A stretch of 64,000 bases of DNA from Hoplostethus atlanticus (GCA_034670405.1 JAXDDX010000010.1:6731501-6795500), one strand, 5' to 3'; counted from the first letter of the stretch, positions 12,988 to 44,029 are shown. Notes: a model not told the origin generated them from the letters alone. Made by a program: numbers and translations.

Positions 12988-13957
12988 TAGCTCTCTTAAA
13001 ATCAAACTTTATAAATGAGAAACATTATTTTTCTTTATTTTCATGTTCATGGTGACGCCAACTGGAGGTCATAGTTTACCCACTACATCACTGGTGATGT
13101 TGTAATGGAAAGGGGGGGGGTTCTGGTTGCAGCTGACATAAATGAATGAATGGAAACGTTACATTCATGGAAGGTGCCCAGTCCTGGTGGTTCATTCCAT
13201 TAGCGCTGATTTGCTTCCCCTGTTTAATCCATGTGAGAGCTGCGTCGGGGAACACAGGAAACGCTGCTGCATTACTCCAACATGCCAGCAAGAAGTGAAT
13301 TTGAATCAAACAGAAACGTATCAGCTGGACCCAGTTTTTTTTTGTTGCTTTATTCTTGTTTATATTCTATTTTGATTTGCTGCTGCAATGACCCAATTTA
13401 ATCCAATCTAGTCCAGTCTAACCTAATCGAATGAACCTTGCAGGTTAACACAGGAACCTGATGATGAATGGTGATGATAGATGCTCAGTCAGCCCTTTAC
13501 CGAAGACCTCCTCCTCTTCCTCCTGTGTCTTTCCATCAGGTGATGAATTATATATCCAGATCAATAGACATCTCTTTCTGAGGCCAGAGGAGACTTCTTA
13601 CCAACACACAATCCTCTTCTTCCTCCTCTCTCCTCCTCCTTCTGTACTGCGATATATTAGTTTACAGCACAGCTCCTCCCCTCCTGCCGCCACAGTATTT
13701 TAGCCTTCTCCTCTTCACCCCACCTCTTCATCCTCCACCTCCTCCTCCTCCTCCTCCCCTCCTGCCACCACACTGCGGCCAGTGTTTCAGCCTGCCTTAC
13801 TGTGGCCAACAAAGCCTCTCCTCTCTTTGTTGGGGCCTCCTTTTGGAGAGGGAGGCCGGCCTCCAAGTTAATTGTGCATTCGTTAACATTCGCCTGCCGC
13901 AACTCAACGACTTGACTCTTTAAACTGTAGTGCCCCGCTGGAGAGGAAGTGCTGGGA

Positions 13958-13961
<4 letters not shown>

Positions 13962-14020
<59 letters not shown>

Positions 14021-14038
14021 TGAGAGAGAGAGAGAGAG
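13962..14038. repeat. compound (TG)n-(GA)n microsatellite
   Basis: TG run at 13962-14018 followed after a few bases by GA repeats to 14038. Confidence 0.96.
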
Positions 14039-14239
14039 CGCGGCAGCAAGAGAGAGAGTTTTGGTTTTCTGTTTGAGCTCTGCACCACACACCTCTACTT
14101 TCAACCCTATCTTTAACCCTTATTTAATAAGGGTAATAATGAACTTTAAGTGCTTTACAGTAAGGCATAAAAATACATACATATACATAAAAATAAATAT
14201 AAATAAATATACAAATAAAACATAATAAATAACATAAAA

Positions 14240-16500
14240 TACATAATATAGATAAAATAGGAAACACTTTCAAGAAGGTTAAAAGAATACGTGAATTGAA
14301 AGGAAATGTTTTTAAGTCTCTCTGCTCAAGTCTCAAATCGAGTCTTTCTGACTGCCAGTAAAATCTTGTCAGCTGCAATCAAACTGTAATATCAATAACA
14401 TTGAATATTATTAATTAATTAATTAATATTTTAATTCGTTTTTTTCTTTCTGTATTTCTAAAAGTATATTTGAGTCGTTGGTCTTTGAAACTGTGCAGCC
14501 GCACGTCATTTAGGAGCAGACGGACCAGAGGAATGCAGCGAGGCCCTAAGTCCTTAAAGCTCGTCTACTCTTAAGTACAGGCCTGACTAAGCTTTGGGTG
14601 CCAACAGTCACATCAGCCATCTTCTCAGAATAAAACACACATTGAAAATGATTTGTGTTGCAGGTGAATAAAATGCTAATTGTTTAAATCTTCAGGACAC
14701 AATTTGTGTTGTTTACTCTTTACAGCCTTTTTGGTTCCTCTTTATTAAGGTTGCCAATAATTGTGGGGGACTGTAGATTAATATGATTCAGAGGTTTGTA
14801 TAATTACAGGTACAATATACATACGAAGATGTTATAGAAAGGTGAAACAACTCTTTCAATAACGAATTGTTATTTTAGGAGTTTAGGAGCATCGGGGGAA
14901 AGCTGCGAACAACTCAAGGTAGTCGGAGAAGCCCACTGTCCCAATGTTTTTATAGGCTGTACAACACACAATATGAATGCATTCATGAAAGAAAATCAGG
15001 GTTAAACAGATTTTCTTCTTCTCCATCAGAGGGTTGCTCATCATCACCCATCCTCATTGTCCATTAGGTGTGTCCTCCCTGCTGTTACCATGGTTACCTT
15101 CCAAACAAACACTGCAGGAAGGCCCAAAGCAGTGAACTGGGCTTATGATTTGCAAATAGCCTCTTTAACAGTTTCTAAAAAGCTGTTGTCCAGGGTCAAC
15201 TTACTGTAATCAAGTCTCAAATAAGTCAAGTCTCACAGTAGCCCTGATACAGGACCCTTTGGGAGTCTTTCATCATATGGTTGTTTACCTCTCCCATAGG
15301 GTCCTGTATTGCTCCATTGACTTTTTACCGCACGAAAGTCAGCGAGCCAGATAACGAAACCAATACGTCGAATTTCACTTACCTAAACAGATGTCCATAA
15401 TCCTTCACTTGTCAACTTGCATGGTGGTGGGTGGCGCTCCATCTCCTATGCACAAATAAACTTTTATACTTTGTTATAGACAGGTATACTCCAAGGAGTT
15501 GAAATCACTGCGTTGCAGCTGTCGTGGCATTTATAAAAACGTTGATATACACATCTGTGCATCTTTTCTGCGACTTTATTAGAATTACGGATGTGTGAAT
15601 ATTTCCTGTGACTGAAAAGCACACATTCTTACTACAACCTCTCACATCGAGTCAACAAGTTTTACAACAATACTTCATAGTTATGTAGCCTGTCAGATTG
15701 GCAGCCTGTCTGCCTGCCAATCTGTATCAGCCAGTACCGTGCACATGAGTGTGTGTGTGTTTTCTCTCAGGTCTCTGGTTTCCAGGCCAGTCGAGCAGGT
15801 GGGATGAGAAACAAGGTGTCAAGTTACCTTTCAAGGGGCATGGAGTCTGAGGGGTGGGAGGAGGGGAGGTGGTAAACAAACACTAGGTCTCTCCAGGGAT
15901 GAGGGCAGGAAGTTGTTAGAAATGGATTAGGATTGTTTTCCTACTGAAACTCAAGGAGAATCAATGAGAATCTGTCCAGATATGACGGAGAGGTTGAGGG
16001 CAATGGTATGGATTCTTGTTATTGATTTTTTTTTTTTTTTGCCAGTAAACAAACAAGTAAATCTGGAATCTACTGAAGTAGATCTTGTTGCATCCATATC
16101 AGGTTGAAGCACAGTTCTTCAACTTCATCTTTCTTGATTGGTTTGACACGTGTATTGCCAAAGCACATAGAGGGGGAAAATACATGACGGTCAAAGGTCT
16201 GGTAAAAGTGTAACACATCAATATAAGATTAAATACAAGTACAAGTACCTACAATACAGCACTGTGAATGTGTTGTGAGAAACTATGCATGTTGAATTAT
16301 ACCTTTCCACACCTGACAAGGGCACCAGAGAATGCTTTATATAGCATAGGGCGTCCTGGAAGGATGAGCAGAAAAATGTTTTATCAAGTGCAGGAATAAC
16401 CAGATTGTTTTTGAAAAAAAACGAATTTAACCTTTCATTTAAAGGAATTTAATATTAAAAGCTCGACAAGCAGTTTAGATTTAAAGAAAAAGGCTGTATA
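14240..16500. other. intergenic, no gene recognised; contains two hairpins
   Basis: AT-rich with no supported exon. Two clear inverted repeats stand out: arms 15247-15265 and 15291-15309 (19 bp, one mismatch), and arms 15694-15704 and 15714-15724 (11 bp, perfect). Confidence 0.5.
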
Positions 16501-16532
16501 TACCCACTAGGAGGGGTGGTGGGTTGCCTGAA

Positions 16533-16555
16533 GGGGGGGGGGGGGGGGGGGGGGG
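16533..16555. repeat. G23 homopolymer
   Basis: Run of about 23 G on the plus strand. The length is likely to be uncertain in any assembly. Confidence 0.95.
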
Positions 16556-16741
16556 CACTAAGGGTCTTTCCCAGGGGCTGAGTTCCTCAAGGCCACACAT
16601 GAAGGTCGAAACCAAAACACTCTGCAAAAGTGTAGCATTCATAGCACACACAGGTGCATAACGTTTTTGGAAGATATCATACGGATATTGTGTGAGAACA
16701 CGTTTAATCGCCACACAGAGACTGCAGTTTAGCTTCCCAGA

Positions 16742-16782
<41 letters not shown>
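16742..16782. repeat. (ACAG)n microsatellite
   Basis: Ten perfect ACAG units followed by a short GA run. Confidence 0.97.
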
Positions 16783-16882
16783 GAAAGAGAGAGAGAGCAA
16801 TCAAGCTTCAACTACCAATTACAGGGACAATGCCCCAGTCTACTAAAGAGACTTTCCTCCTCTTCCTCCTCCCACTCCCACT

Positions 16883-16906
16883 CTTCTTCTTCTTCTTCTT
16901 CTTCCT
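16883..16906. repeat. (TTC)n microsatellite
   Basis: Trinucleotide TTC run inside a longer pyrimidine-rich stretch. Confidence 0.92.
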
Positions 16907-16999
16907 CCTCCTGCTCCTTCCTCCTCTTCCTCTGAAAGGGGCAGCGATGTTCAAGCCAAAATCCCTCTTTTTTCTCTCCCTCTCTTAATTAGATTCAAC

Positions 17000-19800
17000 C
17001 CAATAACTGTGTCATGGCAGTTTAGCTTTTTATATATTGCCAAAGCAATTCTAATGTTGGAGATCTCACTTTGGAACTGAAGTCTTCACTTCCTTGTTTC
17101 CTGACAGCAGAGGAAAGGATTGTGGGTGACACTCAGCCAAACGTCACCCAGAAATGCTCAACACAAACACTGTGACATTCAGCTGCAGCTGTGGGCCTAA
17201 GGATAGCCTGCCATGAGTGGTGGTAGGGGGGCAGGGGGGCTTTAGAGTCGGCATGAAAAACAAACACACCACAGGGGGAAACGATAAATCATTCTGTGGT
17301 GAAGTGTCTCTCTCCCTCCTCTTAATTCTGACTCATCACCTACATGCACACACACATTCACACACACACCCCAATCAAAAACAGGTTGTTTTTATTGCGA
17401 TTTCTAAATATATACCTGTTCATTCACAGAATCTCTCTCCTCTAAACTGCAGGTATGCAACATGAGAGCTTGTCAAAAGGAATATTTTTACTTTATTGTT
17501 TGTTATAGAGATTTATTCAAGGGAGACGCCAAGCAGCATCAAGATAAACAAAATGTCCTTGAACACTTACATTGAACCCTTACCCCCAAATTCCACTACT
17601 GCCATCAGCCATGGAGGGAATGCTTTCTTGGAAGCAGTCCCTTCACAAGGAAGTGAAGAATTCAGTTCCGAAGAAATCAGTGAACGCTGCTCCACTGCTG
17701 CATTGCATTGGAGTTGTGTTGGCATTGCATCACTTTTCGATGGAAACGTGCACTAAAAAATAACTGAGGTTCAATTATAAAAGTCACATTTTTCCAGGTG
17801 ACCAACATACTCTAAAAAGCAGGTAACTGTATTACACTAGTGTCTGGCTTTTCTTCACATTTGTGCACATTGTCCACCACATTCTGCACATTGCTGAACG
17901 TGGTGAGAGATGCCTTTTCTCTCTGCCGATTTCAAAACAAACAGCTGCTAGGATTGACGCAATGCTGACACTGACACCGACACAACAACAGACGTGTAGT
18001 GGAATATGAGTTACCCGATCACACTTCCTTCCCATGCCTATGGGTGCAGATGACACCCATACATAGAAGGATAGATGACACTCAAGTATGTTTACGTTGA
18101 CTGTAAGGCTAGTCCGAGTGAGTCTGGGCTAGTCGGGGTGAGTCTGGGGTCAACGGTAAGCAGATTCTCCTGTGGCACAAACAGGTTCAAGTCTCCACAC
18201 CAGCCCAAGTCAGACAGGAATTTCTCCAATATGTTTAGTTGGCCCAGTCTGAATGACTCATACAGTGTGAAGCCAAGACTGAAATCTGAGAGCTCATGGC
18301 AGGGACAGATCCCAGGTGAAAACCCTGCTGTACCTGAGCAGGTAACTGCCTCAGGTAAAACTCTACTTGGATAGGCAGGAAGACTGGAATGGCTTCCCAC
18401 GGGCATGGACGTGGCAGCCGTTACCCGTGTGACATTTACGGGATTTCAATTGACACCATGTTTTTGTTTCTATACAACACAGAGACGGGAAGAAAGCGAT
18501 GAATTTGGAATGGTTTGAGGTTATCAGAGATATTGATGATTATATACTGTAGAGTACACATGAACACACACACAGACTGTATATATCACCTGTATGTTAC
18601 ATCATTTCATATGTTGAGATACACTCATATATGAATACACTCCTGTTTGTTTTCTTTCATTACCTGTCAATCATTCATGGCTACATCGTAACTACGTGAC
18701 ACTAGCAGTTAACTGAAGGTAAATTAAGGTAAATAATGGTACTGATTTAGTCTCCATATTGTTTTTCATTTCATTTCATTTCATTTCAATCCTTTGTTAA
18801 AACCTCTGTCAAACATTACACTCACCAGTCCTGGGAACACTGTGGGGGCGGAGGCCGCCTGCTGGTTCCTGTTGATAATGTGTTTGAAGATGTCATCAAT
18901 GACATCACGGGCAATACCAAGTGTGAGGGTGTTTTCATTATTATGATTATGTTTTGTATCGCTGTAGATTTATGCATTTACAAATCATTGATTTATTTAC
19001 CAGGGTTATTGCACCGTTGTCTTTTGTGAAGCCTGAGAAATGATTAGTGAATACTGTGGTAACCTGGTGTCAGGGGTAAATTGATCTCCACCCTGTAGCC
19101 AGCATGGCTTGTTCTGGGACTGTAAAGGTGTTGATGGACCTCTCTATATATAGAGAGTGAGTCTGTAGGTCAAGGGGAAGGTGCAGTACGGTAAGGCTGT
19201 GCTGAGCTGATGTGCACACTTTGCTGAAGTTATAGATACTTTGTTTTTTGTTATTGTTTTCTTTGAGTTTACACATGTAATCTCCTGCACTTGTCAATAA
19301 ATCATCACCTTTCCCTGTGCAAGAAGTTGTCCAGAGTCAATAACCTCCTATTAACTTGCAGTACGTTTTCAAACCAACCAAGAAGGTCAAGGGTCAGAGA
19401 CTTTAAACACACCTAAACTCAATTTTGACTTACACAATTGAAGTTACCCATGAACCTTAATGGCTTGAACCCATATTATACATCGTTAGCCGTATCGTGT
19501 ATATTATATGAAGAAGGGTCTTTTAAAGCAAAATAAATCATACATTTATGGAAATGTAATTGATTTGTATTCATATTAGTGGTTTATGATGCTCACCAAC
19601 TGGAGGTCATAGTTTATTTACCTTTTTATTTACCACTACATCACATGTAGAGTAAATTTAATAGATGTTTGTTTGACATAAGTGGTTGTTTGCCCGTATC
19701 TACGTATCTACACCGTCAACGCTCACACAGCTTCAGGTGTGAATCCCAGAGTCCCGACACACCTTGATCAGGTAAGGTGGAGATTTGTTGATATTGAAGC
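17000..19800. other. intergenic upstream of slc7a10, no gene recognised
   Basis: No exon supported. It holds a (CATTT)n run at 18766-18788 and an AGGTCAAGGGTCA motif at 19384-19396. Enhancers for slc7a10 could lie here, but nothing specific can be shown from sequence alone. Confidence 0.4.
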
Positions 19801-19812
19801 TAAGCGGGAATT

Positions 19813-19866
19813 TGCGCATGCGCACGCGCACGCCCTCCTCCTCCGTGCATCAGTATTGTATATAAG
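19813..19866 (+). promoter_or_regulatory. slc7a10: slc7a10 core promoter: NRF1 site and TATA box
   Basis: A perfect palindromic NRF1 consensus, TGCGCATGCGCA, lies at 19813-19824 and is followed by further GCGCACGC sequence. A TATA box, TATATAAG, lies at 19859-19866. With transcription starting about 30 bp downstream, near 19890, the 5' UTR would be only about 20 nt before the ATG at 19911. Motifs are seen directly; use as promoter is inferred from position. Confidence 0.6.
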
Positions 19867-19910
19867 GGCGGCCCGGTGGAGCGGAGCCTGGTTCAGTTTT
19901 CACTCTGCGT

Positions 19911-37524
<17,614 letters not shown>

Positions 37525-39890
37525 GCACTGCGGTCGAGCGGGAATTTTCCTTTTTACGCCAATACTTCATATCTTATCAATGTTTGGGTTTTTTTAGTTG
37601 TTTTTTTTACCCTGTTATGTTTTGGTCCGCTTCTGAAAAAACGAAGAGATGGGTTCGTTCATGTCCTTGTCCAGATGCGGTGTGAACGGGGCTGTTTTTG
37701 TTGGTACCCTCCATCCCTCACCAGAAAGCTGAGACGCACACTACTCTGTCATATGGACTGTCTCATCCCTTCTCCTCACTCAAGGAACCTCCATCATTGG
37801 TCTTTTGTTGTATAGAACTAAATCCTTGTGCTATTGTGCCTTACTGAAATGTCGGGGCATTGTATTTGTATGTGTTGGTATGCTGGATTGGTCTGTGTGA
37901 GTATTTTGGGTGTGTAATCAGCTCTGGTGAGTCGCATTAACAGGAGGGAATATGAAGGGATTCGGCAGCACTTAGCAGCACTCTCCTAATACTGCTACTG
38001 AAATCAGCTTTGCTTAACTGGTCACTTACATAATGTTTACTGTCTGGCTAGCTAGGATGAACATTTCTCTCTCTATATTTCCCTATCTAGCTATCTGTCC
38101 ATTCCTTTTGCCTTACACCCCCCCGTCCTCTTGTTTTTTTTTTAATCTTTCCAGCCCTAAATCTCGCTCTCCTCTGAGATACCGTAGGTGCCTTTGTGTT
38201 AATATTAGAAAGAGGAGCTACACTGATGACGACAACACTCACTCATCTTACCTTTTCCTTCCTAGCGATATTGCCCTCTAATGGAACTTTCCGTTTGTTC
38301 CCATTTAGTTTCTCAACTAAATGCCAAGTGTTTAAATGGCGCTACTGCCACTCAAACAGTTTCACATCTATACCTCCTCAGAGACATTTCTACCACTCAC
38401 TCCGTCTATGCAAACAGGCCAGGCTCATGGCTATTTACCGTGGAGGTGGACAATTACTGCAGGAGGTTATGAAGGCCCTGTTGGGAAGCAGGTGCTACCT
38501 CCCTTGTTCCTCCACACTTAGAGGATTAGCTGCTATTCCATGACCAGCTCATTCAATGGTGATGTGGTTTAGGCACTTTGTCGGAATATGTCGCTGTGGT
38601 TGGATTTGTGCTTATGAGCATAAACTGTACATATAATCAAGTCACACAGATCTTGACAGCTGTTAACTGATCCCAGGACATTATGGGAAGGAGACAGGAG
38701 GAGGACGAGGAAAGGGAGGTTCGTTAACTGGAAGTATAGCCATCACTCTCAAAAATGAATAAGCTGCATCTTTACAACACAGACTGACTGGCTGTGCTTC
38801 CAGGTTTTTGAGTCTTTTGCAGCTCACTTTCTCTCTCTTTGGTCTCTGAGTTGGGCATCTCCAGCCTCTATTGTATTGAGCCTGTTGCTTTGGAAATGTT
38901 CTCATCTCTGGGAATGCCACTGTGAACTCTCTCTCAAGGTGCTTGACCAATTGAGACTGTTAGTAGATGGATTTCTAACCTGACCATATGCAGAACTTAC
39001 CACTAAACATGTTGGTGTATAACTTTAGCCTAAGCCATATTGACAGATAGGTGGATGGTTATTTGAGAAACGCTGTCCGTTCACTGGCTGGCAGTGGATG
39101 TTTACTTGTGCACGGCCCTGTTTCCACAACAACAGCACTCGATTTCCCAGAGACACCTCACCACTGCAATGACCCTGGCCCCACTGACTTATTAGGGTCC
39201 CACTGACTTCTAGGGTCCCACTGACTTTCAATGGCCACATTGTCTTTTTATGGTCCCATGCACTTCCTATGGGCCCCAGTGACTTATTATCAAATGGGCT
39301 TACTATAGTCCCATTTACTCACTGGGGCTGTAGTGACTTAGTATGGTGCCACTATGGTTCCATTGACTTCCTATGATCCTGGAGATATTGGTGATGAGGT
39401 GTGTTTGGGAACTCCAGCCCAGCACTATTTCTGGTTTGAGCACTTTTCTATGGTCTGGTTATGTGGTACATTGAACTGAACAAATGCAGGTTTGGGCCAG
39501 TGGCCTTTTTAAACCTAAATCATGGCAGATTGGCGCAAGCACTGCACGTTCTGTCCTGTCCCAGCCCTGTGTATGCTGGGAGTTTTTCCCCTGCATCAAA
39601 TCCACAAAAAGAGACGCACACTCCATACTACGACGGCTACAAACACGTATGTTTCTCTGCCGTGTCTAGGCGCTGTTAGCTCAGTTCAGATCTGTAAATA
39701 CTGTGTAAAGAAAAAAACTGTTTAAAACGCGTCAGGGACTCGAGAAGATCACATTTCTCAGACGTGTTGTGAAACATTTACATACTGTACGAATGATGGG
39801 TTTTATTGGTGTACTTCTGTGTTTTGTAAAAGAGTGTGAAGCTGTAACAGGATAACAATGTAATAGCTTATTAAATATAATTCTGAGAAA
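37525..39890 (+). other. slc7a10: probable slc7a10 3' UTR with ATTAAA poly(A) signal
   Basis: There is no reading frame of note after the stop. The first plausible poly(A) signal I see is ATTAAA at 39870-39875, just before a TG run that could serve as the GU-rich downstream element. Inside are a degenerate 20-bp repeat (39170-39385) and otherwise unique sequence. The true end is not proven. Confidence 0.45.
39170..39385 (+). repeat. degenerate ~20-bp tandem repeat
   Basis: About ten diverged copies of a unit close to ggtcccactgacttctta, for example gggtcccactgacttcta twice in a row and then more variable copies to 39380. It lies within the probable slc7a10 3' UTR. Confidence 0.65.
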
Positions 39891-39896
39891 CACAAT

Positions 39897-39898
<2 letters not shown>

Positions 39899-39927
<29 letters not shown>
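39899..39927. repeat. (TG)n microsatellite
   Basis: Perfect TG run of about 29 bp immediately after the putative slc7a10 poly(A) signal. Confidence 0.95.
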
Positions 39928-40227
39928 ATCCGTCCTTCCGTCTGTCCCAGGTGGAAAAGTGGAAGGGGTTTATAGGGGGTTATGATTGGGCATGTAGTGG
40001 TGAGGGCTAAGGTTGGGGTTTAGGGAACTCACAAGTATAGCATGCAAAAGTATGTGTATCTGATTTAAAGTGCCAATGTGCAGCCCTCTTTTTCTGTTTC
40101 ATTCTCTTGCCTATCAAGCGAGAAGGGGAATGAGAAGAGGAGGAAGAAAAGTTGGAGGTATAGAAGCAGGCAAACAAGGCTGATGAGTTACTGCAGAGCA
40201 AGGTTATAAAAGTGAGAATATAACAGA

Positions 40228-40880
40228 CCCCTCTTGGAATTGCAACCTTATCGTGGTGGAAGGATTTGTGTGTTTTCAAGAAGAGTGGTTCAACAAGACC
40301 TAAGAGAACCTCACCCAGAATGGGAACACCGGGACCCACTCCTGGAGCCAGGCCTGGGAGTGGTACTCGCAGGCAAGCGCCTTGGTGGCTGGGTAAACAC
40401 CCATGGCTTGGCCAGGCACAGCCCGAAAAAGCAGCATGGAGCCGTTACCTTGTGGGCTCACCACAAGGCGAAGGGTAGTGGTCAGGGGCGGTGCAGACCT
40501 AGGCATCGTGGACCTCAGGTTGAGCTGAACCAAACTCCTTGAAAGAGGGTGGTCTCTGAGTGTGACATGGTCAAGGATAAGGATCAGCACCTCAAAGTCT
40601 GAGACCATGGTTCTCTGCTGGGAAGAAAAGTGGCTTGTCCCATCCAGGTAAGGGGTGAGCAGCTGCTCCAAGTGGAGGAGTTCAAATATCTTGAGGTCTT
40701 AATCATGGGTGAGACTAAGAAGGATCATGTGATTGACTGCCAGTTATGTGCATTGGCTGGCCTGATGTGGTCGTTGTATAGGACTGTGGCGGTGAAGAGG
40801 GAGCTGAGCCACAAAGCAAAGCTCTCGATTTACCGGTTGTTTTTTGTTCTGACCCTCCCCTATGGTCACAAGCTCACAGC
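40228..40880 (+). mobile_element. internally deleted LINE relic (5' leader joined to RT 3' region)
   Basis: The left part starts cttggaattgcaaccttatc and carries a GC-rich leader with an in-frame-looking GKRLGGWVNTHGLARHSP segment, as in a common fish non-LTR element. The right part (40630-40860) encodes LLQVEEFKYLEVLI, TVAVKRELSHKAKLSIYR and VLTLPYGHKL, typical of the C-terminal portion of the reverse-transcriptase polyprotein. The several kilobases that should lie between are absent, and the usual E-LWV.TER continuation after YGHKL is lost, so the copy is dead. The clade is not assigned. Confidence 0.8.
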
Positions 40881-43800
40881 AGCAGTAGTAGTGTGTCGAG
40901 GCAGAAAGAAAACATGCACAAGCCTCTATTGTACATTGAAAGAAATTGGGCAAATTGTCAAACAGCTTAAGGTTTATTAATCGCAGGCACAGGAAAACAT
41001 TGTCAGAGGGCTGTACAGGGTTTTGAACAGAAAACCCCACAACCTCATGGCAACATTTCTCTTTCTCTCAGCACAAAATATACAAATAGTTCCCAAAATA
41101 AGAGAAATAATTTTATATAAACATACAGTACATGTTATTGTCAGCCTTTCAGCATGGGGAAAAAGCACGTTACTGCAGCATCTTACAGCAGGGAGAAGGG
41201 ATGACATTATCAAACGGCAACCTGATTCAGTAACACTTTACTTTCCAATGGTCTTATTCCAGTGTATTTCCATGTGTGCTAACTCATGGAAAAGTGCAGT
41301 TCTTATGCAAAAAAACGATTTACTACTAACTGAAATCTCCCTTATACAGTATAATGCATTTAAAAGGGTGTAACCACATACTGTACAGTGTACAAATGTG
41401 ATTTACTAAAATAAATACTCACAAAAAGTTTCAGAAATCAGAAACTAGTGCCTTCTACTTGATCCAGGTTGTTTTCTGTTCACAGATAATAAAGCACATC
41501 ACCTTAACCACCTTACACAACACTCACAAATACTTAAGGTAAGGTGCTGTTTTTTTGTAAGTATCTATTTTACTACGTTACATTAGTAGTACTTACATTG
41601 TGCTGCTATACCCTTGTAAGAACATTATGATTGGAGCTATCTTCATCAAGTAGTAACACAGTATTATTGTGTACTTACAAAACTTCCCCACAAGTTAAAC
41701 CTGCAGTTTTTTAATGTAAAAATACAAGCGCCTTATCAGTCTAGTTCATGGAGTCGGGCTGCGACAGAGAAGACTGGCCCCTCCCCCTTCATTGCGCTGC
41801 ACTGGCGGGAAAGCTGGAGCACGAGCCTAACGCACACAGTTCAGCAGTGAGCGAGCTAACGTGCTAATGTGCTATCGCTACAGAAAGATAAAAGTGATGA
41901 CGAAAGCAAAACAGTTACCTCCCGCTGCCACTTGGGGCCGCCAACGACTAAACTACATAGTTACCTAGTTGATACACTGGAATAAGGTCATTGGAAATAA
42001 AGTTACCCCTGATTCTCTGTCGTAACCACAAAACAAAGAGATAATTTCTGATGCAGTAGTGCACTGTGAATCCAAAGACGTCAGTAGAGCGGAGAATGCT
42101 TTTGACATTTCCGCTGTACACATTACATGTCATATCCTGCAGGTACATCCAGATAAACTGTACTAATTTAATCTCTTAAAACATTTAAACCACAACTGTG
42201 ATTCATGTATCAGTCATGTATGATTATTACAACAGTGATGAGGTTTCTTTCAATCCGAGAGAGAACAATAAGAGAGAGAAAGCTTTAAGGCATTTTAAAC
42301 ACAGGTGTAAAAGTTGCAAAACTTTGTTCATAACTGATGTTAAAGAAGAGAAATAATCTCCACGCCGGACCGGAGACAAATGTTCACGTTGCAGTTCACT
42401 GTCATTCTCGTCATCGTAATATAAATAAAATAACAATAGCATACAGAATTCTCAATCAGAAGGAAATATAACATTTCCCTTCTTTCATTCCCACATCTCA
42501 AAATAACTGCAAACAGAACAGATGCACTCTGACCACGCCCATTAATCTCCTCATCAACAGTCAGCATAAGCCACATTACTGCAATTGTGGTGGGTTTTAT
42601 TTCTCAATTAACTGCATTGATAGTTTCCAAGGTCATTTATGTGATGAGTGAGTTTCATGACCCATGGGACCCATGAAACCTGTTAAAACTCCCACTTTAG
42701 AATTTCAAAAATACATAGGCATCAATGAGAAAATAATCATTCTCTTCCTCACCGATGACATATGTACTTTTAGCAGATGTGTGTAATATCTATTTCCCTA
42801 TGTGGCCGATGAGGAGGGACAGCCTTTAAAATGAAATAAAATATTACTGAAATAACGTATTGGAGAACCGGATGATATGATTAACTGTTCTTTAAATAAT
42901 TGTTAATCCCAAATAAAGAAAAAAAATTAAATAACAGATCGTTAGCCGGGATTACCTAGGGTGGGTATGGCGACATCTCTAATGGCACTCTTAATAGCAG
43001 CCGTTTATGATAAAACCTCTGTAAGAAGGAAACGCATGAGGCTAGCATGGCACGTTCAGCTCACCTAGAGAAAATAAAGCAGGAAGGACAACATATTCAG
43101 GACAGGAAATTCACTCTTTCCATCCACTAGCCACGGTGACTGATGGATTACAAAATTTGACAGCCACTTTAACTATTTTACCAGACTCCAAATGATGGTT
43201 GGTTACCTGTAGAGCACACAAACCTACCAGCCACTTGCCCTCTTTTACCAGACTAGATGTTTACAATAGAGTAGGACTCCACATGATGGCTGGTTTCCTG
43301 CAACGCTGGCTGCCAGGTTACACAGACGTCCCACAGCTAAAACCAACCAGCATTTGGCTGCTGGTCATCTCCCCACTCAGACTGTATTGCACTCTCTATA
43401 GTGGCTACCTGACCTTTCTATTCGGGGTTAAGGTGCTACTGTGAAAGAGGGAGAATTTGATTGATTTCAACGAAACAAAACCAGTACATTCTCCAGTACA
43501 AGAGTCCAACAGTGTTTAGAAAAAGGCCTCCAGCATCATACCCGAGACAGACGAGCTTTAGAAAAAAGCATCAGAGGGACTGGAGACCCGGGTTATTATC
43601 AAGCTTATAGTTTGTTGAGGCAGAAAGAGATATACAAAGTAGAACTAGTACAGGTCTCTGTTGTAGACTGAAAAATAGAAGTCTTTGCTTTAGTGTCCTT
43701 TCATACAAAATTCCCCAACACGGGCGTAAATCTCTCCTGGACTAAGCCCACAGTCCGTACAGTGACCAGTGTACAGTCAGCAGTACTGTAGATGTACCGC

Positions 43801-44029
43801 TGGGATGAAAAAGACTCGAGAAACAATCAATATTCCCGAGCGAAGCCTCTTACCGACATCAATTCAACATTTCCTGGACATTCACATAAAAAAGGTTTCT
43901 CTACGCTGAATGAACATCAGAGCAGACACATACACCAGGGAGGCCAGTTCAATCAAGTTTCGAGGAGGAGGAGGAGGAGGAATCTGATATTCAGCAGAGC
44001 TACTGTCCTCCGTACAACCAGAGACGCAC
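40881..44029. other. intergenic / possible distal lrp3 3' UTR, no gene recognised
   Basis: Between the two converging genes. On the minus strand an AATAAA lies at 40974-40979 (TTTATT on plus), which could end a long lrp3 transcript; another lies at 45063-45068. A GC-richer island at about 41750-41950 and an imperfect direct duplication at about 43160-43310 are visible. No coding exon is supported. Confidence 0.4.
43160..43310 (+). repeat. imperfect direct duplication
   Basis: An agccacttt..ttttaccagact..ccaaatgatggttggttacctg block is followed by a second agccacttg..ttttaccagact..ccacatgatggctggtttcctg block with an insertion of about 25 bp. Confidence 0.55.

Noticed and set aside
13657..14104. 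Minus-strand frames spanning the TG/GA repeat
   Set aside because: Low-complexity translation of (CA)n and (TC)n with no domain.
41750..41950. GC-richer island as a possible hidden promoter or exon
   Set aside because: No open frame with known similarity, no clear splice sites and no core promoter motif; it could be part of an interspersed repeat.
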